The notes under the pieces are model-generated. The model ran no database searches. It was not told the DNA's origin and saw only the letters and a program-made list of their open reading frames with translations. Made by a program: the position numbers and the translations under genes. Below, in pieces: positions 1 to 9,509 of a stretch of 58,012 nucleotides of DNA. The stretch comes from an uncultured Rhodobiaceae bacterium. Its GTDB lineage: Bacteria > Pseudomonadota > Alphaproteobacteria > Parvibaculales > Parvibaculaceae. The stretch lies in NCBI GenBank assembly GCA_913057645.1, contig CAJXOU010000010.1:1-58012 (forward strand), in the 5' to 3' direction. Position 1 is the first letter of the stretch. Every line of letters begins with the position of its first letter.

Positions 1-2
1 CC

Positions 3-350
3 CTGCCGGTCGCTGTGGACGCGGGTGGTCGGGAGGGAGCCGGCCCGTTGGATGGCCGGCGACACCGTCAGGAGCGAATCGCGAGGCGCGGCAAGCACGG
101 GATCGCCCTTCTCGCCGGGTGCCGCCGAAATCAGGAGATGCGTCGTGCCGCGAAGCGCTGCACCAGCATCCGCCAATGGTGCATCGTCGCCGAAGACAAA
201 GGTCTCAATCCCTTCTTCACGCAGCCGCGCCGCCTTTTCTTCCGTGCGGCAGGTTCCCGCCACGGCAAAGCCGCGCGCGGCAAGGCGCTTCGCCAGCACC
301 AGCGCGCTGTAGCCGCAGCCGAAACAGAAAAGCCGCTTTCCCGTGTCCAT
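3..350 (-). CDS. NAD(P)-binding Rossmann protein, YeeZ-like extended SDR (cut by window edge)
   Basis: This is the N-terminal part of a leftward gene that starts at an ATG at 348-350 and runs off the window. The protein opens with MDTGKRLFCFGCGYSALVLA, in which FGCGYSA is a dinucleotide-binding glycine loop. It continues with AGTCRTEEKAARLREEGIE, an NADP-type end of the second strand, and LLISAAPGEKGDPVLA, typical of the YeeZ/SDR_a family of epimerase-like proteins of unknown substrate. The expected STTGVYGD motif appears as PTTRVHSD near the window edge, so the last ~30 residues are either diverged or poorly assembled. It is divergent from the TPR gene at 407. Function beyond nucleotide binding is not known. 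Confidence 0.6.
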   Translation of the reverse strand, partial: MDTGKRLFCFGCGYSALVLAKRLAARGFAVAGTCRTEEKAARLREEGIETFVFGDDAPLADAGAALRGTTHLLISAAPGEKGDPVLAAPRDSLLTVSPAIQRAGSLPTTRVHSDRQ

Positions 351-406
351 GCGTTCACCATTTCTTTCGCTTGCAAGAGCGCAGCCCCTGAACGAGGCTA
401 CCGGCC

Positions 407-1143
407 ATGAAACGGATATTCGCTCTTTTTCTCGTCCTCGCAGCTTCTCTCATCGCACCGGCCGCCCTCCAGGCGCAAGAGGCGGCTGATTACGATGCCT
501 GTCTCGCTCTTGTCGAACGCGACGCGGAAGCCGCGCTCGGCACGGCGCGGACGCTGAAACTGAGAGGCGGCGAGGAAGAGGCCGGCGGGATGCATTGCGA
601 AGCGCTGGCGCTGATGCAGTTGGACCGTCCCGCGGACGCAGGCACCGCCTTTTTCGATCTTGCCGAGCGGATGCTGCGCGCCGACGACGCGCTGCGCTCC
701 CAGATCTATGCGCAGGCGGGCGATGCCTGGGCGATCGCGGGCGCATCGAAGCTCGCCGTCAAGGCCTATGACAACGCCATCGCGCGGATGCCCGAGGACC
801 CGACATATTATGCGGGCCGCGCCCGCGTGAAGGCGATCGCCGAAGAATGGGAAGGTGTGCGCGACGATGCGGCGGAGGCGCTCGCGCTCGATCCGAACTA
901 TCCCGACCCCATGCTGCTTCGCTCGGCGGCGAACCGGAAGCTCGGCTATCCGAATGCCTCGCTCGTCGATGCAAACCATGCGGTCGAGCTCAATCCCCAC
1001 AGTCTCGACGCCTTGCTCGAACGCGGTCTCGTCCACATGGCGCTGGACGACAAGGCGAGCGCCTGGAACGACTGGTCGGCGCTGCTGCGCTATGCGGAAG
1101 AGACCGGACGGCTCGACCATCCCGCCGCCGTCGCCGCAAAGAC

Positions 1144-1159
<16 letters not shown>
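407..1159 (+). CDS. Secreted tetratricopeptide-repeat protein
   Basis: A 250-residue protein with a clear Sec signal peptide ([20 protein letters not shown], then LQAQ before a probable cut). The mature part is almost all alpha-helical TPR-like repeats. Recognisable units include [60 protein letters not shown] and [20 protein letters not shown], each with the small/large residue pattern of a TPR. It is probably a periplasmic protein-protein interaction scaffold; no catalytic motif is visible. Its 3' end overlaps the convergent queG gene by 16 bp, so the two messages are antisense at their ends. No specific partner can be named. Confidence 0.75.
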
Positions 1160-2269
<1,110 letters not shown>

Positions 2270-2289
<20 letters not shown>

Positions 2290-2950
2290 AGAGTTTCGGC
2301 GGCGGCATGCCGGCCACGTGATCGGCGAGAAGCCCGCGGAAGCCCGGCCGCGACTTGATCTTCGCGTACCAGTCCTGGGCGCCCGGGTACTGGTTCCGGG
2401 GCACGTCGCACACATAGTCGAGGCAGGAGAGATGCGCGGCGGCGGTGTGGTCGGAGAGCGTCAGCGCTTCACCGCCGAGCCAGTTGCGCTCTTCCATCAG
2501 ATAGCAGATGTAGTCGAGATGGTAGCGCAGGTTGTGAAGCGCGGCGCGCACCACGGTCATGTCCGGCGCGCCGCCGCCCTCGTTCGCGCCGAGAAAGCGG
2601 CGCGTCACCTTTTCGAAGATGAGGCCGTCCGACACTTCGGTCGCGAATTTCCGGTCGAACCAGTCGACAAGGCGGCGTATCTCCGCGCGCTCGTGCGGGT
2701 CCTGCGGCATCAGCCTGATCGCCGTCGCCGTCTCCTCGAGATACTCGGTGATCGCGGTGGAGCCTGCGATCGGCTCGCCGCCATCCTCCACCATCACCGG
2801 CACTTCGCCGGCCGGATTCATCATCAGGAATTCGGGACGGCGCTCCCAGTCCTTCTCTTCCACGAGTTCGAAATCGACATTCTTTTCGGTCAGCGCGAGA
2901 CGCACCTTGCGGCAGGCGGGCGAGATCGGCAGGTGATAAAGCTGGCGCAT
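2270..2950 (-). CDS. Glutathione S-transferase family protein
   Basis: A 226-residue cytosolic enzyme of the thioredoxin-fold GST superfamily. The N-terminal domain begins [20 protein letters not shown], in which SPACRKVR corresponds to the active-site region of beta/omega-like classes. It continues to the cis-proline segment [20 protein letters not shown], where the E/S pair contacts glutathione. The C-terminal helical domain follows, with [18 protein letters not shown]-type helix 6 (here [17 protein letters not shown]). Lengths fit the family. It lies between the merR-type regulator (12 bp upstream) and queG (overlapping), so the three leftward genes look like one operon. The natural electrophilic substrate cannot be deduced. 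Confidence 0.88.
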
Positions 2951-2962
2951 GAATTCGCGTTT

Positions 2963-3376
2963 CTACTTTGCTCTTTTGCCCGCCGCTCTTCCGGTGGCGA
3001 GTTCCTCGATGATCGGGCAGTCCGGCCGCTCGTCACCATGACATTTGCGGGTCAGCACGGCGAGCGTTTCGCGCATCGCGCGCAGCCCCGCGATCTTGTC
3101 GTCGATTTCGCTCATGTGGCTTTCGGCAATCGCCTTCACATCCGCGCTGGAGCGCTCGCGGTCGCGGTAGAGCGCGAGAAGGTCGCGGCATTGCGCCACC
3201 GTGAAGCCGAGGCCGCGGGCGCGTGCGACGAAGCGCAGCGTATGGACATCGTCTTCCGAATAGGCGCGGTAGCCGTTCGCGGTGCGGTCCGCGCTGTCGA
3301 TCAGCGCGATGTCCTCGTAGTAGCGAATTGTCTTGGCGGGAACGCCGGAACGCGCCGCCGCTTCTCCGATGTTCAT
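2963..3376 (-). CDS. MerR-family regulator, CueR-like copper sensor
   Basis: A 137-residue MerR protein. The N-terminal winged helix-turn-helix reads MNIGEAAARSGVPAKTIRYY followed by the dimerisation coiled coil. The C-terminal metal loop has two cysteines seven residues apart (CHGDERPDC followed by PII), which matches CueR-type Cu(I)/Ag(I) sensors rather than Zn sensors (which have extra N-terminal cysteine). Known CueR proteins activate copper-export genes by twisting promoters with long spacers. No copper ATPase or chaperone is next door, so the target here is probably distant, or it is the GST-queG run that follows in the same direction. Assignment as CueR rests on the cysteine spacing only. 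Confidence 0.82.
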   Translation of the reverse strand: MNIGEAAARSGVPAKTIRYYEDIALIDSADRTANGYRAYSEDDVHTLRFVARARGLGFTVAQCRDLLALYRDRERSSADVKAIAESHMSEIDDKIAGLRAMRETLAVLTRKCHGDERPDCPIIEELATGRAAGKRAK

Positions 3377-3386
3377 GGGCTGTGCC

Positions 3387-4394
3387 TCAGCTCGCGTTTG
3401 CGCGCTCGAATTGCCCGGTCTTGCGGAAGCGGTGGAGATAGGTCGGCAGCACGAGTTCGAGCGCCGTCGGCGTGACGCCGAGCCCCTCGAGCGTGCGCTT
3501 CTCCGCCACCGCTTCCTCGCTCACCACATTGTCGACGCCGAGAAGGCGAACCTGGTCCGGCGTCAGCGGCGGATTGGGGATGAACTGCGTCACGTAGGAC
3601 ATGAGTTTCGCGAGCGCGGCGGGCAGAACCACGAGAAGGCGCTTGCGCTCGATCGTCCGCAGCGTCTCTTCCATCAGTTCACGGAAGGTCTGGACTTCGG
3701 GCCCGCCGAATTCATAGGTGATGCCGCCGGTGCCGGTCCGCTCCAGAAGCCGCATCACGCCTTCCGCGACATCCTTCACATAGACCGGCTGGAACTTCGT
3801 CGTGCCGCCGCCGATGAGCGGCAGCGCGGGCGAAAAGCGCGCCATCGCGGCGAAGCGGTTGAAGAAATCGTCTTCCGGCCCGAACACGATCGAGGGCCGG
3901 ACGATCGCCGCACCGGGAAACGCCTCGCGCACGGCCTTCTCGCCGGCTGCCTTCGAGCGCGCATAAGACGAGCGGCTCTCCTCATCCGCGCCGATGGCCG
4001 AGATGTGAACGAGCGCGGGAATGCCCGCTTCCGCCGCCGCCTTCGCGATCCGGCCGGCACCCTCCGCCTGCACCGCGCCGAAGGTCTGCCTGCCGCTTTC
4101 ATGCATGATGCCGACAAGGTTCACGACCGCGTCCGCGCCCATCAGCGCCGCCTTCACGGAAGCCTCGTCGCGGATGTTCGCCTGCACGGGCTCGACCTGT
4201 CCGACGACGCCCATCGGCCTCAGGAACATCGCGTCGTTCGGCCGGCGCACCGCGACGCGCACGCGGCAGCCGCGCCGCGCCAGCGCATGGACGATATGGC
4301 GCCCGAGGAAGCCCGATCCGCCGAAGACCGTCACCGTGCCGCCCACCGGCAGCGCGCTCTTCATCATCTCCCGGTCGGCACTGTCCACGCTCAT
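3387..4394 (-). CDS. Complex I NDUFA9-like NAD(P)-binding protein
   Basis: A 335-residue atypical extended SDR. The Rossmann loop is FGGSGFLGRHIVHALARRG, followed by CRVRVAVRRPNDAMFLRPMG with arginines suited to NADP. Downstream are AVVNLVGIMHESGRQTF and HISAIGADEESRSSYARSKA; the latter holds the YxRSK version of the YxxxK motif. The C-terminal half (TYEFGGPEVQTFRELMEETL) is typical of the NDUFA9/NmrA-like group. In mitochondria the family member stabilises complex I; in alphaproteobacteria it is often a stand-alone gene with a presumed role in ubiquinone or complex I assembly. That role is inference. It lies 10 bp upstream of the merR-type gene. Confidence 0.85.
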   Translation of the reverse strand: MSVDSADREMMKSALPVGGTVTVFGGSGFLGRHIVHALARRGCRVRVAVRRPNDAMFLRPMGVVGQVEPVQANIRDEASVKAALMGADAVVNLVGIMHESGRQTFGAVQAEGAGRIAKAAAEAGIPALVHISAIGADEESRSSYARSKAAGEKAVREAFPGAAIVRPSIVFGPEDDFFNRFAAMARFSPALPLIGGGTTKFQPVYVKDVAEGVMRLLERTGTGGITYEFGGPEVQTFRELMEETLRTIERKRLLVVLPAALAKLMSYVTQFIPNPPLTPDQVRLLGVDNVVSEEAVAEKRTLEGLGVTPTALELVLPTYLHRFRKTGQFERANAS

Positions 4395-4559
4395 CTCGCC
4401 TCGCCTTTCGCTCTCTCGTCCGGCCGCCGCCGCCCACAGGCAGGTCGGGGCGGGGCCGCCCGTTTCCCTCCCTTGATAGCCTATGCGGGCGGCGCGGCAA
4501 AGGGCGCGGAAAGGCCGATCTTGCCGCGCCCGGCCCCGCCCCCCGGACTGCCCTTTCCA

Positions 4560-4586
4560 TTGACAATATGACGGGCGCTATTTAAG
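4560..4586 (+). promoter_or_regulatory. Probable promoter of tRNA-Leu
   Basis: A perfect -35 hexamer TTGACA lies at 4560-4565. An AT-rich stretch TATTTAAGC at 4579-4587 falls where the -10 element should be, about 15-17 bp downstream, and the mature tRNA begins at 4600. The surrounding 4395-4559 is very GC-rich and shows no gene. The -10 is not a strict match, so only the -35 is firm. Confidence 0.55.
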
Positions 4587-4599
4587 CAACGGCTCACGT

Positions 4600-4686
4600 G
4601 CCCAGGTGGCGGAATTGGTAGACGCACCAGCTTCAGGTGCTGGCGCTCGCAAGGGCGTGGAAGTTCGAGTCTTCTCCTGGGCACCA
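4600..4686 (+). tRNA. tRNA-Leu (anticodon CAG)
   Basis: An 87-nt tRNA. The acceptor stem pairs GCCCAGG (4600-4606) with CCTGGGC (4676-4682), followed by discriminator A and an encoded CCA. The anticodon stem CCAGC/GCTGG encloses the loop TTCAGGT, giving anticodon CAG that reads CUG. The long variable arm (CGCTCGCAAGGGCG region) is the class II feature of leucine tRNAs. The T-arm contains GTTCGAGTC. The downstream coding gene begins only 45 bp later. Confidence 0.95.
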
Positions 4687-4731
4687 TTCCTTTCTCTTCC
4701 CCTCCCCGGGGAGGCCAAGCGGAGCCAGCAT

Positions 4732-5343
4732 ATGGCGGTCACGCTGCACAAGGGCGATCTTCCGGAAGGCCTCTCCTTCGGTGCGAGCGTCGCGGTCGAT
4801 ACCGAGACGATGGGCCTCAACCCGGAGCGCGATCAGCTCTGCGTGGTTCAGCTCTCGGCCGGCGACGGCAACGCCCATATCGTCCAGCTCGACCGGGGCA
4901 CCTACAGCGCGCCCAATCTGCGCGCGCTGATGGGCAATCCCGACGTCCTCAAGATTTTCCATTTCGCGCGTTTCGACGTCGCCATGATCCAGCGCTATCT
5001 CGGCGTGGTCACGGCGCCGGTCTATTGCACCAAGGTCGCCTCGAAGCTCGTGCGGACCTATACCGACCGCCACGGCCTCAAGGATCTCGTCAAGGAACTG
5101 GCGAACGTCGATCTCTCCAAGCAGCAGCAAAGCTCGGACTGGGGCGCGCACGACCTCACGGAAGCGCAGCTCGCCTATGCCGCCTCCGACGTGCTGTATC
5201 TGCATGAGGTCAAGGCGGTGCTGGACGGCATGCTCCAGCGCGAAGGCCGGATGGAACTTGCCAAGGCATGCTTCGCCTTCCTGCCGGTGCGCGCCGCGCT
5301 CGACCTTGCCGGCTGGGCGGAAGAGGATATCTTCGCCCATTGA
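4732..5343 (+). CDS. RNase D-type 3'-5' exonuclease (short form)
   Basis: A 203-residue DEDD-family exonuclease of the RNase D type, without the HRDC domains of the long E. coli enzyme. The three exo motifs are present: AVDTETMGLN (Exo I, D and E ligands), FHFARFDVAMIQ (Exo II) and YAASDVLYLHEV (Exo III, with the Tyr of DEDDy enzymes). Family members trim 3' ends of tRNA precursors and other stable RNA, which fits its position directly behind a tRNA gene. The start chosen is the ATG at 4732, with CGGAG 8 bp upstream. An open frame reaches back into the tRNA but cannot be coding. Confidence 0.88.
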   Translation: MAVTLHKGDLPEGLSFGASVAVDTETMGLNPERDQLCVVQLSAGDGNAHIVQLDRGTYSAPNLRALMGNPDVLKIFHFARFDVAMIQRYLGVVTAPVYCTKVASKLVRTYTDRHGLKDLVKELANVDLSKQQQSSDWGAHDLTEAQLAYAASDVLYLHEVKAVLDGMLQREGRMELAKACFAFLPVRAALDLAGWAEEDIFAH

Positions 5344-5361
5344 GGGGCGCGGGCCCTTTCG

Positions 5362-5391
5362 TTGACGCATTATGGAGCTTCCGCGCATACT
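5362..5391 (+). promoter_or_regulatory. Probable sigma-70-type promoter of lptC-lptA
   Basis: TTGACG at 5362-5367 and CATACT at 5386-5391 are separated by 18 bp, about 70 bp before the lptC start. The intervening sequence carries no gene. Confidence 0.55.
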
Positions 5392-5459
5392 GAGCGCCCT
5401 TTTGGGGGGCGGGCCGCGCGGCGGTTTTTCGCGGCCCGGTGAAGTGGAGCAAGCAAGGC

Positions 5460-6170
5460 ATGAGCCAGCGTACCGGCGACGAACCGGAAGGGTCCGGGGC
5501 GGCGAGGCGGCGTCCCGTGCCGCGCACCGGCATCGCCCCGGAGCCGGGCACCGACCGTCCGCTGGAGGGGCGCTACAGCCGCTTCGTCTCGCTGATGAAG
5601 ATCGTGCTGCCGCTCGGCGCGCTTGTGCTGTTCGGCGTCATCCTGGTCTATTCCGGCGTCTTCAGGAGCAAGGACAAGCTCGACATCGCCTTCCGCGAAA
5701 TCGACACGAGCCCGAGCGACCTGCGCATGGTGAGCCCGCGCGTCACCGGCGTCACGGAAGACGGTACGCCCTACGTCATCACCGCCGACAATGCGACGCA
5801 GGACCCGGCGCGGCCGAACTTCGTGACCTTCGACAACATCCAGGCCGACATGAAGTTCAACGCGGAAGAGGACTGGATGTCGCTCACCGCATCCGGCGGT
5901 ACCTACAATTCCGAGATGCAGACGCTCGAGCTTGTCGAGAAGATCGACATCTTCACGACCTGGGGCTACGAAATCCACGGCGAGGCGGCGACCATCGATT
6001 TCGACGAGGGCGTGCTCCGCAGCGACAGCGAAATCAAGGGACACGGTCCGCTCGGCACCTTGCGCGCGGACCGCATGAAGGCCGAACACGCAACCCAGGT
6101 GCTGCGTTTCGACGGCAATGTGAAAATGCTGATCCTGCCGGATCAGCCGGGCGAAGGGGGCGAAGAGTGA
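5460..6170 (+). CDS. lptC: LPS export protein LptC
   Basis: A 236-residue bitopic inner-membrane protein of the LptBFGC-A-DE lipopolysaccharide bridge; it passes LPS from the LptFG channel to LptA. A basic, Pro/Gly-rich cytoplasmic tail of about 45 residues precedes one membrane segment (about residues 47-66, KIVLPLGALVLFGVILVYSG). The periplasmic part has the beta-jellyroll features of the OstA-like family, such as RMVSPRVTGVTEDGTPYVIT and DWMSLTASGGTYNSEMQTLE. It is longer at the N terminus than the E. coli form, as is usual in alphaproteobacteria. Its TGA overlaps the ATG of lptA (ATGA-type overlap at 6168-6172), indicating coupled translation. Confidence 0.9.
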   Translation: MSQRTGDEPEGSGAARRRPVPRTGIAPEPGTDRPLEGRYSRFVSLMKIVLPLGALVLFGVILVYSGVFRSKDKLDIAFREIDTSPSDLRMVSPRVTGVTEDGTPYVITADNATQDPARPNFVTFDNIQADMKFNAEEDWMSLTASGGTYNSEMQTLELVEKIDIFTTWGYEIHGEAATIDFDEGVLRSDSEIKGHGPLGTLRADRMKAEHATQVLRFDGNVKMLILPDQPGEGGEE

Positions 6171-6721
6171 TGGGCTGGACACGCATGATGCCGGGCGGCG
6201 CGGGGGCGGCTCTTCTGGGCCTCGTTCTCACGCTTGGTCTGGCGGCGCCTGCCGCCGCGCAGGGCGCGCTTGGCGGCTTCCGCACCGATCCCGACAAGCC
6301 GATCGAGGTGGAGGCGGATTCGCTCGAGGTGCAGGACGCAGAGCACACCGCGACCTTCATCGGCAATGTCCGCGTCGTGCAGGGCGATATCCGGATGAAA
6401 TCCGACCGTCTCACCGTCTACTACCAGAGCCGGCAACAGGGCGGCGGCTCGCGGATCGAGAAGATCGCGGCCTCCGGCAACGTCCTCGTCTCCTCGCCCG
6501 ACGAGCAGACCGCGAGCGGCGAATGGGCCAATTACATGGTCGCCACGCGCCAGATCGAAATGGGTAATTCCGTCGTTCTGCGGCAGGGCGGGAACGTCAT
6601 CCGCGGCTCGAAACTGCTTGTCGATCTGGCGACCGGCCATGCCCGCGTGAGCGGCGGCGCGGGCGGAGAAAATGGCGGAAACGGGCGGGTCAAGGGACTG
6701 TTTCAGCCTCCCGCGGAGTAA
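6170..6721 (+). CDS. lptA: LPS transport periplasmic protein LptA
   Basis: A 183-residue periplasmic OstA-domain protein forming the bridge that carries LPS across the periplasm. The N-terminal signal peptide covers about residues 1-31, ending APAAAQ. The mature region begins with the family signature DPDKPIEVEADSLEVQDAEH and FIGNVRVVQGDIRMKSDRLT, then GSRIEKIAASGNVLVSSPDE, typical LptA strands. Start is the ATG at 6170, which overlaps the lptC stop. It lies between lptC and lptB as in most proteobacteria, so the three act together at the envelope. Confidence 0.92.
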   Translation: MGWTRMMPGGAGAALLGLVLTLGLAAPAAAQGALGGFRTDPDKPIEVEADSLEVQDAEHTATFIGNVRVVQGDIRMKSDRLTVYYQSRQQGGGSRIEKIAASGNVLVSSPDEQTASGEWANYMVATRQIEMGNSVVLRQGGNVIRGSKLLVDLATGHARVSGGAGGENGGNGRVKGLFQPPAE

Positions 6722-6752
6722 TCAAGACCAAAGAAGGCTTGGTTAATCCCTT

Positions 6753-6806
6753 CACTTCATACAATTTTAATGCCAAGTGACGTTTGATGGCATTGTTAAT
6801 GAAGTG
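6753..6806 (+). promoter_or_regulatory. Imperfect palindrome / potential mRNA hairpin in front of lptB
   Basis: Two nested inverted arms span the lptA-lptB gap: CACTTCAT (6753-6760) pairs with ATGAAGTG (6799-6806), and AATGCCA (6769-6775) pairs with TGGCATT (6788-6794), around a 12-nt loop. The right arm ends in the GTGGGG that should act as ribosome-binding site for the ATG at 6814, so the fold could mask it. It could equally be a protein operator. The region is AT-rich compared with its surroundings. Confidence 0.5.
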
Positions 6807-6813
6807 GGGTTCC

Positions 6814-7614
6814 ATGACGGGCGATACGGGGACAATCGGAGAGCAGGGGGAGCAGGACGCCGAAACCGGCGGGCCGCACCTTGTCGCCGACAATCCGGGG
6901 CTCTGGGTCGAGAAGATCGGCAAGAGCTTCAAGGGCCGTCCCGTGGTGCGCGGCGTCAGTTTCCATGTCCAGCGCGGCGAGGCGGTCGGCCTTCTGGGCC
7001 CGAACGGCGCCGGCAAGACCACCGTCTTCTACATGATCACGGGCCTCATCCAGCCCGACTACGGCGTCATCCGGCTCGACGGCCATGACGTCACCGACCT
7101 GCCGATGTACCGCCGGGCGCGGCGCGGCATCGGCTATCTGCCGCAGGAAGCCTCGATCTTCCGCGGCATGACGGTCGAACAGAATATCCGCGCGGTGCTC
7201 GAAGTGATCGAGCCCGACCGCGACCGCCGGGAGGCGGAACTCGACGACCTGCTCGCCGAATTCTCGATCACGCATCTGCGCCGCACGCCGTCGATCGCGC
7301 TGTCGGGCGGCGAACGCCGCCGCGTCGAGATCGCCCGCGCGCTGGCGACGCAGCCCTCCTTCATGCTGCTCGACGAACCCTTTGCCGGCATCGATCCGAT
7401 CGCCATCGGCGATATTCGCGACCTCGTCGCGCATCTGAAGGATCGCGGCATCGGCGTTCTCATCACCGATCACAATGTGCGCGAGACGCTCGAACTGATC
7501 GACCATGCCGTCATCATTCACGACGGCACGGTGCTGATGGAAGGCGACCCGTCCGACATCGTCGGCAATGAAGATGTGCGCCGCCTCTATCTCGGCGAAC
7601 GGTTCAGTCTGTAG
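6814..7614 (+). CDS. lptB: LPS export ABC ATPase LptB
   Basis: The cytoplasmic ATPase that powers LPS extraction with LptFG. It is about 266 residues from the ATG at 6814; upstream in-frame starts at 6784/6787 lie inside a palindrome and are less likely. Walker A is GPNGAGKTT, the Q-loop region GYLPQEASIFRGMTVEQN is characteristic of LptB, the signature is LSGGERRRVEIARAL, Walker B is MLLDEPFAGIDP and the switch is ITDHNVRETL. An extra N-terminal stretch of about 35 residues rich in Gly and Glu precedes the ABC fold. It is followed 27 bp later by rpoN, the common proteobacterial order. Confidence 0.93.
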   Translation: MTGDTGTIGEQGEQDAETGGPHLVADNPGLWVEKIGKSFKGRPVVRGVSFHVQRGEAVGLLGPNGAGKTTVFYMITGLIQPDYGVIRLDGHDVTDLPMYRRARRGIGYLPQEASIFRGMTVEQNIRAVLEVIEPDRDRREAELDDLLAEFSITHLRRTPSIALSGGERRRVEIARALATQPSFMLLDEPFAGIDPIAIGDIRDLVAHLKDRGIGVLITDHNVRETLELIDHAVIIHDGTVLMEGDPSDIVGNEDVRRLYLGERFSL

Positions 7615-7641
7615 AGAGTTGCGTAGGGGGCTGATACCGAA

Positions 7642-9177
7642 ATGGCACTAGCGCCGAGACTCGAACTTCGCCAGGGGCAATCCCTGGTCATGACGCCCCA
7701 GCTTCAGCAGGCGATCAAGCTGCTGCAGCTGTCGAATCTCGAGCTTGCCGAATATGTCGAACAGGAACTGGAGCGCAATCCGCTGCTCGAAGCGAGCACG
7801 GGCGAACCCGCTGCCGCCGCCCCCGAGCGCGACGGCCATGAAGGCGAGCGCGAACAGGTCCTGACCTCCGAAACCTCGCTCTCCCTTTCCGAAGACGGGC
7901 CGATGCCCGGCCGCGACGGCGACCTCGATACCGACTACGACAACGTCTATGCCGACGAAAGCCGCAGCGACGCGCAGAACGACGCGGCGGCGACCGCGCC
8001 CGGCCCGCAGGGATCGGACTGGCAGAGCGTCAAGGGCGGCGGCGGCGGCACCTCCGACGGCGATTTCAGTTTCGAGGCGACGCTGACGCGCGAACCGACG
8101 CTCGCCGAACATCTCACCGAGCAGATGAACACCGCGCTCAAGACGGCGGGCGACCGGCTGATCGGCGCCTACCTGATCGACCAGGTGAACGAGGCGGGCT
8201 ACATGACCGCCGACATCGCCGAGGTCGCCGACCGTCTCGGCACGGATGTCGAGGATGTCGAAGCGGTGCTGCAGGTGATGCAGACCTTCGAGCCCACCGG
8301 CATCTGCGCGCGCAACCTGAAGGAATGCCTCGCGCTGCAGCTTGCCGAGCGCGACCGCCTCGATCCCACGATGCAGGTCTTCCTCGATCACCTCGAACTC
8401 TTCGCGAAGCGCGATTTCGAGCAGCTGATGAAACTCACCGGCGCCGACCGCGAGGACATCGCCTCGATGGTCGACGACATCCGGCTGTGCGATCCCAAGC
8501 CCGGCCATGCCTTCGGCGCCGAGCCCGTCGTTCCCGTCGTGCCGGATGTCTTCATCCGTCCGCGCGCCGATGGAAGCTGGATGGTGGAGATCAATTCGGA
8601 AACGCTGCCGCGCGTTCTCGTCAATCAGCAGTATTACGCGGAAGTGACGAAGCTTTCCGGCGACCCGAACGCCAAGGCCTATATCTCCGAATGCCTGAAC
8701 AACGCGAACTGGCTGGTGAAGAGCCTCGACCAGCGCGCGCGCACCATCCTCAAGGTCGCCTCCGAAATCGTGCGCCAGCAGGATTCGTTCCTCGTCCACG
8801 GCATCCAGCATCTGAAGCCCTTGAACCTCAAGACCATCGCCGAAGCGATCTCGATGCACGAGTCGACGGTCAGCCGCGTCACGGCGAACAAGTACATCGC
8901 CACGCCGCGCGGCATCTTCGAGATGAAGTATTTCTTCACCTCCTCCATCGCCTCCTCCTCGGGCGGCGCGGCGCATTCGGCGGAATCGGTGCGCCACCGG
9001 ATCAAGGAGCTGATCGAGGTCGAACGGGCGGACGCGGTGCTGTCCGACGACAACATCGTCGACATTCTGAAAGGCCAGGGCGTGGACATCGCGCGGCGCA
9101 CCGTCGCCAAGTATCGCGAGGCGCTCAACATTCCCTCTTCGGTGCAGCGCAGGCGCGAGAAGAAGGCCTATGCCTGA
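7642..9177 (+). CDS. rpoN: RNA polymerase sigma-54 factor RpoN
   Basis: The alternative sigma factor that binds -24/-12 promoters and needs AAA+ activators; it governs nitrogen and other regulons. The 511-residue protein has the three regions in order: the Gln/Leu-rich region I (MTPQLQQAIKLLQLSNLELA), an acidic variable region II (about residues 55-130), and region III with the core-binding part, the helix-turn-helix (ISMHESTVSRVTANKYIATP) and the C-terminal RpoN box ARRTVAKYRE. Start ATG at 7642 has AGGGGG upstream. I saw no -24/-12 promoter in its immediate surroundings. Confidence 0.96.
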   Translation: MALAPRLELRQGQSLVMTPQLQQAIKLLQLSNLELAEYVEQELERNPLLEASTGEPAAAAPERDGHEGEREQVLTSETSLSLSEDGPMPGRDGDLDTDYDNVYADESRSDAQNDAAATAPGPQGSDWQSVKGGGGGTSDGDFSFEATLTREPTLAEHLTEQMNTALKTAGDRLIGAYLIDQVNEAGYMTADIAEVADRLGTDVEDVEAVLQVMQTFEPTGICARNLKECLALQLAERDRLDPTMQVFLDHLELFAKRDFEQLMKLTGADREDIASMVDDIRLCDPKPGHAFGAEPVVPVVPDVFIRPRADGSWMVEINSETLPRVLVNQQYYAEVTKLSGDPNAKAYISECLNNANWLVKSLDQRARTILKVASEIVRQQDSFLVHGIQHLKPLNLKTIAEAISMHESTVSRVTANKYIATPRGIFEMKYFFTSSIASSSGGAAHSAESVRHRIKELIEVERADAVLSDDNIVDILKGQGVDIARRTVAKYREALNIPSSVQRRREKKAYA

Positions 9178-9509
9178 GTCTCTCCGGCCCCCTTCACAAG
9201 GGCGGCGAGAGGCTTATATGTATCTGAAGATAAAGACGTTTTCCGGTTCTTGAGGCACGCGGTTGACACCCATGATGCCGCCCACTAGTTTCCACGCGCT
9301 CAAACGCCCCCGGGGTGAATCCCGGAGGGTCAGGCGGTGGGTCTGGCCGCGGTGGCGGCACGTGCAATGACAAATTCAAGCGCCTCAGGGCCCGCGCGGA
9401 AGAAGCGTCCGGCCGGGCCGGGCGTGCAGGGTTTCCTCAAGGACGGGAAGCCGGAACGAACCAAACGGTCAACCGTCTCCGTAGCGTAGTGGCCCCAGGA
9501 AGGTCTTTC
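9178..9509 (+). promoter_or_regulatory. rpoN-hpf intergenic region with hpf promoter and long leader
   Basis: This 332-bp stretch holds no convincing gene. TTGACA at 9263-9268 and TAGTTT at 9286-9291 with a 17-bp spacer form a good sigma-70-type promoter, which would give hpf a 5' leader of about 210 nt. The leader contains GC-rich self-complementary runs such as CCCCCGGGG near 9306-9314 and CCCGGAGGG just after. A Shine-Dalgarno AGGAAGG lies at 9497-9503. No known riboswitch was recognised. Confidence 0.6.

Noticed and set aside
4606-4731. Longer RNase D reading starting inside the tRNA
   Set aside because: It would translate the tRNA-Leu gene. The ATG at 4732 has its own ribosome site and matches the family.
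5372-6169. Upstream extension of the lptA frame
   Set aside because: It runs through lptC in another frame. The ATG at 6170 gives the correct signal peptide and family length.
9250-9375. Possible sigma-54 promoters near rpoN/hpf (GGCAC and GGCGGCACGTGC)
   Set aside because: The GG to GC distance is not the required 10 bp in any register. The nearby TTGACA/TAGTTT pair explains the promoter better.
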